A stretch of 8,209 bases of DNA. Origin: JAMLIN01 sp041676645 (GTDB taxonomy: Bacteria; Pseudomonadota; Gammaproteobacteria; Burkholderiales; Burkholderiaceae_E). Both the position numbers and the translations under genes were made by a program. Location: assembly GCA_041676645.1 (NCBI GenBank), contig JBAYRO010000117.1, forward strand, positions 1 through 8,209, written 5' to 3'. Shown piece by piece: positions 1-5,918 of this stretch; within the stretch, counting starts at the first letter, position 1; each line of letters begins with the position of its first letter. A model generated the notes under the pieces. It saw only the letters and a program-made list of their open reading frames with translations. It searched no databases and was not told where the DNA came from.

Positions 1-123
1 AGCCTCGGCGGCCTGCATTCACCGATCGCCTGGGGGCTGCTCATCCTCGTCGTCGGCCACGTCGGGATGGCCCTCTACCATCACTTCATCAGGAAGGATG
101 GTGTCCTGCAGCGGATGGCCTAG
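1..123 (+). CDS. Cytochrome b561-type membrane protein, C-terminal fragment
   Basis: Only the last 40 codons are in the window; the reading frame is open at base 1 and ends at TAG 121-123. The visible part has a hydrophobic helix (PIAWGLLILVVGHVGMALY) followed by HHFIRKDGVLQRMA and the stop. In the cytochrome b561 (CybB/YceJ) family the last transmembrane helix carries a heme-ligand His and is followed by a short tail of the form HHF-x-x-(R/K)DG-V-L-x-R-M, which this matches closely. Such proteins are diheme inner-membrane quinol-linked cytochromes of about 180 residues. A related b-type cytochrome or a YceI-associated b561 cannot be excluded from this fragment. The gene converges on suhB with 5 bp between the two stop codons. 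Confidence 0.75.
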   Translation, partial: SLGGLHSPIAWGLLILVVGHVGMALYHHFIRKDGVLQRMA

Positions 124-128
124 CGCGT

Positions 129-950
129 TCAGGACTCGCGCGTCGGCAGCCGGGCGCTGGCGATCAGCTGGATGAGGGCGGCGAACACCTTCGGATTCCC
201 GGCGACGATGCGCTGGCCGAAGAGGTAGTTCGAGTCGCCCTCGAAATCGCCGACGAGACCGCCGGCCTCGCTCACCAGCAGGCTGGCGGCGGCGACATCC
301 CAGGGGCTGAGGCCGATCTCGAAGAAGCCGTCGTAGCGCCCGCATGCGACGTAGGCCAGGTCGAGCGTCGCCGCGCCCGGGCGGCGCACGCCCCCGGTGC
401 GCTCGATCAGCATCCTGAACAGTGGCATGAAGTCGTCGAGGTGCTCGAGCCGGCTTTGCGGAAAGCCGGTCCCGATCAGCGCCTGGTCGAGCCGGGTGCG
501 GTTCGACACCCGGATCCGCCGGTTGTTCAGGAAGGCGCCCCGGCCGCGGGTGGCGGTGAAGAGTTCGTCGCGGTTCGGATCGTAGACGAGGCCCTGGGTG
601 ATGACGCCGCGCTGGGCAAGCGCGATCGAGATCGCGTACTGCGGCATGCCGTGGATGAAGTTGGTCGTGCCGTCGAGCGGATCGATGATCCAGATGTGCT
701 CGGCCTGCTCGACCGGAACATCCTGCTGGCCCGGCGAATGCCCGGACTCCTCTGCTAAGATGGCGTGCCCCGGGTAGGCGCCGCGCAGTGTTTCGATGAT
801 CGCCGCTTCCGCTGCCTGGTCGACTTCGGTCACGAAGTCGTTGCGCTGCTTGCGTGCGATCTTGATCGTTTCCAGGTCGAGCGCGGCGCGATTGATGATC
901 CGGGCGGCGCGGCGCGCTGCCTGGATCGCGATGTTGAGCATCGGGTGCAT
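129..950 (-). CDS. suhB: Inositol-1-monophosphatase family protein SuhB
   Basis: This 273-residue protein belongs to the Mg2+-dependent inositol monophosphatase/FBPase-like superfamily; E. coli SuhB has 267 residues. In that family it hydrolyses inositol phosphates, and E. coli SuhB also joins the NusA/RNA polymerase rRNA antitermination complex. Metal-site motifs are all present: TEVD with D43, AEESG with E67, IDPLDGTTNFIHG with D90 and D93, and the late WDVAAASLLVSEAGG with D218. The start was chosen at the ATG giving MHPMLNIA, which matches the E. coli N-terminus; the frame remains open upstream through trmJ on the opposite strand, but that is antisense to a real gene. No strong ribosome binding site is visible. 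The gene is divergent from trmJ across 51 bp and convergent with the cytochrome b561 gene. Confidence 0.96.
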   Translation of the reverse strand: MHPMLNIAIQAARRAARIINRAALDLETIKIARKQRNDFVTEVDQAAEAAIIETLRGAYPGHAILAEESGHSPGQQDVPVEQAEHIWIIDPLDGTTNFIHGMPQYAISIALAQRGVITQGLVYDPNRDELFTATRGRGAFLNNRRIRVSNRTRLDQALIGTGFPQSRLEHLDDFMPLFRMLIERTGGVRRPGAATLDLAYVACGRYDGFFEIGLSPWDVAAASLLVSEAGGLVGDFEGDSNYLFGQRIVAGNPKVFAALIQLIASARLPTRES

Positions 951-976
951 GGGCTTCGCACAAGTCCAAACAGTCA

Positions 977-1006
977 ATTCTAAGGTATCGCCTCGACGAT
1001 CATGAA
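977..1006 (-). promoter_or_regulatory. Candidate suhB promoter
   Basis: On the minus strand TAGAAT (982-977) is a five-of-six match to the sigma70 -10 hexamer. An imperfect TTCATG (1006-1001) lies 18 bp upstream. Transcription would start near base 970, giving a 20-nt suhB leader. The -35 half overlaps the trmJ start codon. Only the -10 element is convincing, so this is a low-confidence proposal. No equally good promoter for trmJ was seen on the plus strand. Confidence 0.35.
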
Positions 1007-1802
1007 CCCGGGTCCAGCCGCGCCCGCCCGGCGCGTCGATTTCGTCCTCGTCGACCCGAGCCACCCCGGCAATGTCGGGGCAGCCGCGCGTGCAATCCGC
1101 GTCATGGGCTTCTCGCGCCTCGTCGTCGTGACGCCGCACGACCGGGCCATCCTCGAGCATCCGCAGGCCATCGCCATGGCCAGTGGGGCCGACGACGTCC
1201 TTGCCCGGGCGCGCCGCTGCGACAGCCTGGAGGCTGCGCTCGCCGATGTCACCCTGGCCCTGGGCCTGAGCGCATCCGGGCGCGAGTTCGGCCCGAGCCC
1301 CCGGCCGCCGCGGCCCGCCTGCGCGGAACTCGTCCGCGAACTGCATGCCGGCGAACGGACGCGGGTCGCGCTCGTCTTCGGCACCGAGCGCACCGGCCTG
1401 TCGATCGGCCAGCTGCAACTGTGCCAGCGGCTTTGCTCGATTCCCGGCGCCGACGACTATCGCTCGCTCAATCTCGCGCAGGCCGTGCAGGTCATGGCCT
1501 TCGTGATGAGCGAAGCCCTCGGGGCCGGGACGACGGACGACGGCATCGGTCCCAGCGGCCCGCGGCGGGCGCCGGGCACGCCCGAAGGCGAGCCGGCCAG
1601 CGGCGTCCAGATCGAGGCGATGTTCGCCCATCTCGAACGCGCGCTCATCACGATAGGGTTCCTCGACCCCGCGCATCCGAAGAAACTCATGCCACGCCTG
1701 CGTCGGCTTTTCGCCCGTACCCGTCTCGGGGTCGAGGAGGTCGACCTGCTGCGCGGCATCTGCACGAAGATCGAGCGCAGCAGCGCGAAGGACGAGCGAT
1801 GA
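1002..1802 (+). CDS. trmJ: tRNA (cytidine/uridine-2'-O-)-methyltransferase TrmJ
   Basis: The 266-residue protein is a SPOUT-class methyltransferase that uses S-adenosylmethionine to 2'-O-methylate position 32 in the tRNA anticodon loop. Family motifs in order are: VDPSHPGNVGAAARAIRVMGF near residues 17-37, ASGADDVLARA near 61-71, ALVFGTERTGLS near 123-135 in the SAM-binding knot, and IPGADDYRSLNLAQAVQVMAF near 147-168. A Gly/Pro-rich linker at about residues 175-203 leads into the C-terminal dimer-associated helices (HLERALITIGFLDP, LMPRLRRLFARTRL, LRGICTKIE). One deviation is GLSASGRE at residues 88-95, where relatives usually read GTSARSR or similar, so the first Arg of SARxR is Ser. An AAGG at 982-985 is too far from the ATG to be a good ribosome site. 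The stop overlaps the next gene's start in ATGA. Confidence 0.93.
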   Translation: MNPGPAAPARRVDFVLVDPSHPGNVGAAARAIRVMGFSRLVVVTPHDRAILEHPQAIAMASGADDVLARARRCDSLEAALADVTLALGLSASGREFGPSPRPPRPACAELVRELHAGERTRVALVFGTERTGLSIGQLQLCQRLCSIPGADDYRSLNLAQAVQVMAFVMSEALGAGTTDDGIGPSGPRRAPGTPEGEPASGVQIEAMFAHLERALITIGFLDPAHPKKLMPRLRRLFARTRLGVEEVDLLRGICTKIERSSAKDER

Positions 1803-2953
1803 AGCAGCAACGGATCCCCGCGGTCTACATGCGGGGCGGAACCAGCAAGGGCGTGTTCTTCCATGAGCGCGACCTGCCCAGGGCGGCCAGCGAGCGCGAT
1901 GCCCTGCTGCTGCGGGTGGTCGGCAGTCCCGATCCCTACCGCCGGCATACCGACGGCATGGGCGGTGCCACGTCGAGCACGAGCAAGGTGGTGCTGATCT
2001 CGCCCTCGCGTCGCGACGACAGCGATGTCGACTACACCTTCGGGGCGGTTGCGATCGACGAAGCGCTGATCGACTACAGCGGTAACTGCGGCAATCTCTC
2101 GGCGGCGGTCGGGCCCTTCGCGATCAGCGAGGGCCTGGTGCCGGCGCGGGAGGGCGAGACCAGGGTGCGCATCTGGCAGCGCAACCTCGGCCAGCGCATC
2201 GATGCGTTCGTGCCGGTGCGCGACGGCGAGGTGCTCGAGGAAGGCGCCTTCCAGGAGGACGGGGTGCCGTTCCCCGGCGCCGAGATCCGGCTCGAGTACC
2301 ACGAGCCCTTGCCGGTGCCAGGCGCGCCGGCCCTGCTGCCCACGGGCAATCCGCAGGACCTGCTCGAGGTGCCCGGGCTCGGCAGGGTGGCGGTGACGAT
2401 GATCACCGCCGGCAACCCGACCGTCTTCCTGCGGGCCGATGCGCTGGGCCTGAGCGGTCGTGAACTGCCCGAGGAGGTCGATCGCGACCGCCGGCTGCTC
2501 GAGCGCCTCGAGGCGATCCGCTCCCATGCCTCGGTGGCGATGGGACTTGCCGACACGCCGACCGAGGCGAGCCGCCTGCGCCCCGCGACGCCCAAGGTCT
2601 CATGGCTGGCGAAACCCGCGCCGTATCGCACCAGCGCCGGAGCCGAAGTGGGCGCCGAGCGTATCGACATCCTCGCCCGCATCATGTCGATGGGGCGGCT
2701 GCACCATGCGTACACCGGCACCGGCTCGATCGCGCTGGCCGCGGCGGCTGCGCTGCCGGGCAGCCTCGCCAACGAGATCGCCCGCACGCTGCCGGGGGTG
2801 GCGACCCGCATCGGGCATGTCTCGGGCGTACTCGCTGTGGGCGCGGAAATGGTCTGCGACAATGGCGCCTGGCGGATGGACCGGGCGCTCATGTCGCGCA
2901 GCGCCCGGCGCCTGATGAGCGGCTGGGTACACGTGCCCCGGCAAGGGGCTTGA
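1799..2953 (+). CDS. prpF: PrpF-family 2-methylaconitate cis-trans isomerase-like protein
   Basis: The 384-residue protein has the length and motifs of the PrpF family (diaminopimelate epimerase-like fold, two similar halves). It opens with IPAVYMRGGTSKGVFF (K17 in GGTSKG). DGMGGATSSTSKVV carries K63, and DYSGNCGNLSAAVGPFAI carries C97. The 34-residue spacing of K63 and C97 equals that of the catalytic Lys73/Cys107 pair reported for Shewanella PrpF. The second half contains ITAGNPTVF and the late MGRLHHAYTGTGSIALA. PrpF isomerises 2-methylaconitate produced by AcnD in the methylcitrate cycle. Relatives act on 4-oxalomesaconate (GalD) or methylitaconate, so the substrate is not certain. No prpB, prpC or acnD is in view. 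The ATG overlaps the trmJ stop, which implies co-transcription and translational coupling. Base composition looks like that of its neighbours. Confidence 0.88.
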   Translation: MKQQRIPAVYMRGGTSKGVFFHERDLPRAASERDALLLRVVGSPDPYRRHTDGMGGATSSTSKVVLISPSRRDDSDVDYTFGAVAIDEALIDYSGNCGNLSAAVGPFAISEGLVPAREGETRVRIWQRNLGQRIDAFVPVRDGEVLEEGAFQEDGVPFPGAEIRLEYHEPLPVPGAPALLPTGNPQDLLEVPGLGRVAVTMITAGNPTVFLRADALGLSGRELPEEVDRDRRLLERLEAIRSHASVAMGLADTPTEASRLRPATPKVSWLAKPAPYRTSAGAEVGAERIDILARIMSMGRLHHAYTGTGSIALAAAAALPGSLANEIARTLPGVATRIGHVSGVLAVGAEMVCDNGAWRMDRALMSRSARRLMSGWVHVPRQGA

Positions 2954-2962
2954 GGCTGCGCC

Positions 2963-2968
2963 TACACT
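2963..2968 (+). promoter_or_regulatory. Candidate cysE -10 element
   Basis: The 70-bp gap between prpF and cysE contains TACACT followed by GCG, a common proteobacterial -10 form. No recognisable -35 lies 16-18 bp upstream. A start near base 2975 would give a leader of about 50 nt. cysE may instead be read from the trmJ-prpF transcript, since no terminator hairpin was seen in the gap. Confidence 0.25.
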
Positions 2969-3010
2969 GCGACGACAAGCGGATCCGCCGGGCCTTCCGG
3001 GGGCCGCAGA

Positions 3011-3015
3011 GGGAG
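3011..3015 (+). promoter_or_regulatory. cysE ribosome binding site
   Basis: GGGAG lies 8 nt before the cysE ATG at 3024. It supports that start and indicates independent initiation rather than coupling to prpF. Confidence 0.6.
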
Positions 3016-3023
3016 AACTGACG

Positions 3024-3767
3024 ATGTTCGAGCGCATCCGCGAAGACATGGCGGCCGTCCGGGAGAGGGACCCGGCCGCGCGTTCGTCGCTCGAGGTGCT
3101 GTTGTGTTATCCGGGCATCCATGCGCTCGTCCTGCACCGGATCGGCCATGCGTTCTGGATCAATCGATTCCGCACGCTGGGGCGCTGGGTGTCGCACCTG
3201 TCGCGCTGGCTCACCGGCATCGAGATCCATCCGGCCGCCCGGATCGGCCGGCGCGTCTTCATCGACCACGGCATGGGCGTCGTGATCGGCGAGACCGCCG
3301 AGGTCGGCGACGATTGCACGATCTACCAGGGCGTCACCCTGGGGGGTACTTCGCTCAATGGCGGCAAGCGCCATCCGACCCTGGGCGAGCGCGTGGTCGT
3401 CGGCGCCGGAGCCAAGGTGCTGGGGCCCTTCACGGTGGGCGACGATGCCAACATCGGCTCGAACTCGGTGGTGCTGAAGTCCGTGCCGGCCGGCGTGACC
3501 GCAGTGGGCATTCCGGCCAGGATCCTGGCGCAGGACTCGGACCACGCCACCGAAGCGCAGCCAGCCCACGCGGGTTTTTCCGCCTATGCGGTGACCCGCG
3601 GCGGGGACGACCCGCTGTCGGTCGCGCTGCACCGGCTGATAGACCATGTCGCCGCCCAGGACCGACGCATCGAGGAGATGCAGGACGAGCTGAAGCGCAT
3701 GGGCATCCGGCTCGAGAAGGACTGCGAGCCGCTCGATGCCGGCGACCTGAATCGCCTCGTCGAATAG
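3024..3767 (+). CDS. cysE: Serine O-acetyltransferase (short CysE form)
   Basis: The 247-residue enzyme transfers acetyl from acetyl-CoA to L-serine, giving O-acetylserine for cysteine synthesis in the cytoplasm. The N-terminus has the typical short-form helices (RIREDMAAVRERDPAARS, then LLCYPGIHALVLHRIGHAFW). A left-handed beta-helix of hexapeptide repeats follows from about residue 66 to 173: GIEIHPAARIG, IDHGMGVVIGET with the catalytic-position H82, YQGVTLGGTSLNGGKRHPTLG, VVVGAGAKVLGPF and NIGSNSVVLKSVPAGVTAVGIPARI. It lacks most of the long N-terminal domain of E. coli CysE. The C-terminal 70 residues include a charged, probably helical segment (HRLIDHVAAQDRRIEEMQDE). The protein ends in RLVE rather than the Ile that docks classic CysE onto O-acetylserine sulfhydrylase. 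It converges on lpxH. Confidence 0.94.
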   Translation: MFERIREDMAAVRERDPAARSSLEVLLCYPGIHALVLHRIGHAFWINRFRTLGRWVSHLSRWLTGIEIHPAARIGRRVFIDHGMGVVIGETAEVGDDCTIYQGVTLGGTSLNGGKRHPTLGERVVVGAGAKVLGPFTVGDDANIGSNSVVLKSVPAGVTAVGIPARILAQDSDHATEAQPAHAGFSAYAVTRGGDDPLSVALHRLIDHVAAQDRRIEEMQDELKRMGIRLEKDCEPLDAGDLNRLVE

Positions 3768-3781
3768 GCGGGGGCGGCCGC

Positions 3782-3811
3782 AAGGGCGGCGGCCGGCCCT
3801 GGCCGGCCCTT
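3782..3811. terminator. GC-rich hairpin between convergent cysE and lpxH
   Basis: The 61-bp gap between the two stop codons contains an inverted repeat. AAGGGC (3782-3787) pairs with GCCCTT (3806-3811), and after a 2-nt bulge CGGCC (3790-3794) pairs with GGCCG (3801-3805), leaving a 6-nt loop. An alternative 7-bp stem can form at 3791-3797/3802-3808. There is no run of T on either side, so it is not a textbook intrinsic terminator, but its location between convergent genes fits a bidirectional termination or mRNA 3'-end role. Confidence 0.4.
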
Positions 3812-3828
3812 ATCGTCGGCGTCGGCCG

Positions 3829-4623
3829 CTACCAGTCGCCGAGCCGGGTCCAGCCGACCGAATCGATTCTCAGGAAACCCCCGCGACGCGGCGCCAGCGT
3901 CCAGTCGGGCAACACCCAGCGTTCACGCGGCCGGCCGTGGCGCAGCCATCGATGGACCGCGGGCCGATGGGTATGGCCATGGACCAGGACGTCGACGCCG
4001 CAGTCGTCCATGAGCCGGTCGACCGCGGCGAGGTTCACGTCCATCAGGTATTCGGCCTTGGCCTGCTTGCTCGCTTCGCTGGCATCGCGATAGCCGCGCG
4101 CGAGCCGCTCGCGCTCATCGACCGGATGGGCGAGGAAGGCATCCTGCCAGGCGGCCTGCCGGCTGGCCGTCCGGAAGCGCTGGTACTCGGCATCGTCGGT
4201 GCACAGCGCATCGCCATGGCAGAGGAGGACGCGACGCCCGAAGGCCTCGACCACGAGCGGCTCCTCGAGCAGATCGAAGCGGGCGCGCCGGGGATAGGAG
4301 GCCAGCTTCGCCGGGGCGGGCTGGCGCCCGAGCAGGAAATCCCGGTTGCCCCGCAGCACCCGGGTCCGCACGCCGGCATGGGCCAGTCGGGCAAGGGCAT
4401 TGGCGAGTTCGTCGGCCGCCGGGTCGGCGCTGTCGTCGCCGATCCAGGCCTCGAAGAGATCGCCGAGCAGGAAGAGCTCGGTCACCCCCTCGATGGCGCT
4501 GTCCAGGGCGGCGAGGAAGCTTTCGGTGAGCGCGGGCTCGTGTCCGCCCAGGTGCATGTCCGATGCGAGCAGCGCGCGCTGCTCGCCCTCGATGCGGATC
4601 CCCTGCGGTGCTTCAGTTGCCAA
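3829..4623 (-). CDS. lpxH: UDP-2,3-diacylglucosamine diphosphatase LpxH
   Basis: The 264-residue enzyme cleaves UDP-2,3-diacylglucosamine to lipid X and UMP in lipid A synthesis, at the inner face of the cytoplasmic membrane. It has the calcineurin-like metallophosphoesterase ligands: SDMHLG (D22, H24), GDLFEAWIGDD (D55), RGNRDF (N93), LCHGDALCT (H136) and VHGHTHRP (H215, H217). The LpxH-specific segments YQRFR and SKQAKAEYLMDV are present. The start must be TTG at 4623-4621. An in-frame TGA lies three codons upstream, and the first ATG (codon 23) would remove metal ligand D22. GGTGA about 6 nt upstream could serve as ribosome site. The start overlaps the cyclophilin stop by 11 bp, so translation is probably coupled. 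About 14 extra N-terminal residues precede the E. coli-like start of the fold. Confidence 0.96.
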   Translation of the reverse strand: MATEAPQGIRIEGEQRALLASDMHLGGHEPALTESFLAALDSAIEGVTELFLLGDLFEAWIGDDSADPAADELANALARLAHAGVRTRVLRGNRDFLLGRQPAPAKLASYPRRARFDLLEEPLVVEAFGRRVLLCHGDALCTDDAEYQRFRTASRQAAWQDAFLAHPVDERERLARGYRDASEASKQAKAEYLMDVNLAAVDRLMDDCGVDVLVHGHTHRPAVHRWLRHGRPRERWVLPDWTLAPRRGGFLRIDSVGWTRLGDW

Positions 4624-5206
4624 CCCTGGTCACCGATTCGATCCGCACCGGTGTCTTGGGGACGTCCTGGAACGGCCCCATGGTGCCGGTCGGAACCTCG
4701 CGGATGCGGTCGACGACATCCATGCCGTCGACGACTTTGCCGAAGACGGTGTAGCCGTGACCATCGTGGCCCGGGTAGTTCAGCGAGGCGTTGTCGACCA
4801 CGTTGATGTAGAACTGGGCGGTGGCGGAGTTCGGATCGGCCGTGCGGGCCATCGCGATCGTGCCGCGGTCGTTCTTCAGGCCGTTGTTCGATTCGATCTC
4901 GATCGGCGCGCGCGTCTTGCGGGTCTGCAGGTTGCCCTCGTAGAAGTCCTCGCCGAAGCCGCCGCCCTGGATCATGAAGCCGCTGATCACCCGGTGGAAC
5001 ACGGTGCCGGCGTAGTGGTCGTCCTCGACGTACTGCAGGAAGTTGGCGACCGACTTGGGCGACTTGTCCGGATACAGCTCCACCACGATCTCGCCTTCGG
5101 AGGTCTTGATGAGCACCTGCGGGTTCGACGCGGCCGAGGCGCCTCCGGGGGCGATCGCCAGTCCGAAGGCGAGGGCGCAGATGGCGGGGATTTTCTTGAG
5201 CAGCAT
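4613..5206 (-). CDS. ppiA: Periplasmic cyclophilin-type peptidyl-prolyl cis-trans isomerase
   Basis: The 197-residue protein catalyses cis-trans isomerisation of peptidyl-prolyl bonds. Residues 1-25 form a clear Sec signal peptide (two Lys, a hydrophobic core, cleavage likely after GASA), so the mature enzyme is periplasmic, as in PpiA. The cyclophilin core has FHRVISGFMIQGG (R72, F77, Q80), the central segment RGTIAMARTADPNSATAQFYIN and HGYTVFGKVVDGMDVVD. It is the compact bacterial single-domain form. GGAG (5215-5212 on the minus strand) lies 5 nt before the ATG and supports this start. It sits 31 bp downstream of the TPR gene and overlaps lpxH. The pairing with lpxH resembles the E. coli ppiB-lpxH order, but this copy is secreted, hence the ppiA symbol is tentative while the family is certain. 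Confidence 0.93.
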   Translation of the reverse strand: MLLKKIPAICALAFGLAIAPGGASAASNPQVLIKTSEGEIVVELYPDKSPKSVANFLQYVEDDHYAGTVFHRVISGFMIQGGGFGEDFYEGNLQTRKTRAPIEIESNNGLKNDRGTIAMARTADPNSATAQFYINVVDNASLNYPGHDGHGYTVFGKVVDGMDVVDRIREVPTGTMGPFQDVPKTPVRIESVTRVGN

Positions 5207-5211
5207 GGGGA

Positions 5212-5215
5212 CTCC
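5212..5215 (-). promoter_or_regulatory. Cyclophilin gene ribosome binding site
   Basis: GGAG on the minus strand with 5-nt spacing to the ATG at 5206. It fixes the start that includes the signal peptide. Confidence 0.6.
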
Positions 5216-5237
5216 GTCGTCGTTGGTGTTCGTCTTG

Positions 5238-5885
5238 TCATTGCCCGCCCGGCGGCTCGCGCTCGGGTTCGGGGGTGGTGCGCCGGATCAGCTCGTCGAC
5301 GAGCTCCAGCTTGCGTGTCGCGGTGGCCGTGGTGGAGGCGCTGCGGGCCGCGACATCGTATTGTCGTCGGGCCAGGCGCAGGAGCACGTCACCGAGGTTC
5401 TCATGGGCGAGCGCATAGGAGGGCTGCACCCGGATCGCCTGCTCGAGCGTCGCACGGGCGCGCTCGAGCTCGTCGCGCCCGGCGTAGAGCGCCGCGAGAT
5501 TGTTGTAGGGTTCGGCGAGTTCGGGGTAGTCGCGGGTCAGGGCCTCGAAGGTCGCGATGGCCTCGTCGGTGCGCCCGAGCCGGCTCTGCGCGACGCCGCT
5601 CAGGAAATCGATCTCGACTCGTCGGGGATGTCGCTCGCCGGCCCGGCCGGCCTCCGCGAGCGCCGCCTCGTAGGCGCCTTCCCGGATCAGCCGCTGCATC
5701 TGTTCGACCGCGGTCGCTGCCAGGCGCGGATCGGACAGCCGATCGGGCGTCCGCGGATGTTCGAGCTGCGGCGGCGGGAGGGTCTGCGCCCCGGCCGGAC
5801 CGGCGAGCACCACCAGCCAGAGCGCGCCGATGAGGCCGGCTCGGGCCGAAAGGGGCGGACGGCCCGATGCTATACTCGATCGCAT
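5238..5885 (-). CDS. Secreted tetratricopeptide-repeat protein
   Basis: The 215-residue protein has an N-terminal export signal: basic residues, then GLIGALWLVVLAGPAGAQ, with cleavage likely after residue 33. There is no lipobox Cys, so it is probably periplasmic rather than a lipoprotein. At least three TPR units follow: about residues 60-91 (REGAYEAALAEAGRA), 92-124 (FLSGVAQSRLGRTDEAIATFEAL, ending in YPE) and 125-158 (AEPYNNLAALYAGRDELERA). A partial fourth starts at about 159 (YALAHENLGDVLLRLA). The C-terminus is charged and Pro-rich. TPR proteins are protein-binding scaffolds and no specific partner can be named. It is first in the leftward operon with the cyclophilin and lpxH, which suggests an envelope role. 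No ribosome site precedes the ATG. Confidence 0.82.
   Translation of the reverse strand: MRSSIASGRPPLSARAGLIGALWLVVLAGPAGAQTLPPPQLEHPRTPDRLSDPRLAATAVEQMQRLIREGAYEAALAEAGRAGERHPRRVEIDFLSGVAQSRLGRTDEAIATFEALTRDYPELAEPYNNLAALYAGRDELERARATLEQAIRVQPSYALAHENLGDVLLRLARRQYDVAARSASTTATATRKLELVDELIRRTTPEPEREPPGGQ
5868..5876 (+). promoter_or_regulatory. Candidate extended -10 promoter for cysS
   Basis: TGCTATACT on the plus strand combines TATACT (5871-5876, five of six consensus) with an upstream TGn. The -35 region (around GAAAGG, 5848-5853) is poor, as is common for extended -10 promoters. It lies inside the 5' end of the divergent TPR gene. Transcription would start near 5883 and give a cysS leader of about 180 nt that contains the hairpin at 5923-5941. 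TACGAT at 6023-6028 is a second, weaker -10 candidate nearer to cysS. Confidence 0.4.
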
Positions 5886-5891
5886 GGCGGC

Positions 5892-5897
5892 ATTCTA
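5892..5897 (-). promoter_or_regulatory. Candidate -10 of the TPR-cyclophilin-lpxH operon
   Basis: On the minus strand TTGCTAGAAT contains TAGAAT preceded by TGC, an extended -10 (TGn). No good -35 is seen. The hexamer ends 6 nt before the TPR gene ATG, so transcription would begin at or next to the start codon, making the mRNA leaderless or nearly so. That agrees with the absence of a ribosome site. Confidence 0.4.
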
Positions 5898-5918
5898 GCA
5901 ATCGCCGTGCGAATCGAT

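Noticed and set aside
951..1676. Long minus-strand open frame continuing upstream of suhB across trmJ
   Set aside because: It is antisense to trmJ, a clear gene, and its translation is Arg/Gly/Ala/Asp-rich with no recognisable family; the SuhB homology begins exactly at MHPML.
1421..1798. Upstream open extension of the prpF frame into trmJ
   Set aside because: The extension is Arg-rich out-of-frame translation of trmJ. PrpF homology starts right after ATG 1799 (IPAVYMRGGTSKG).
3104..4093. Open frame spanning the cysE-lpxH convergence on the plus strand
   Set aside because: It is a shadow of cysE in another frame and antisense to lpxH, with Arg/Gly-rich low-complexity translation and no motif.
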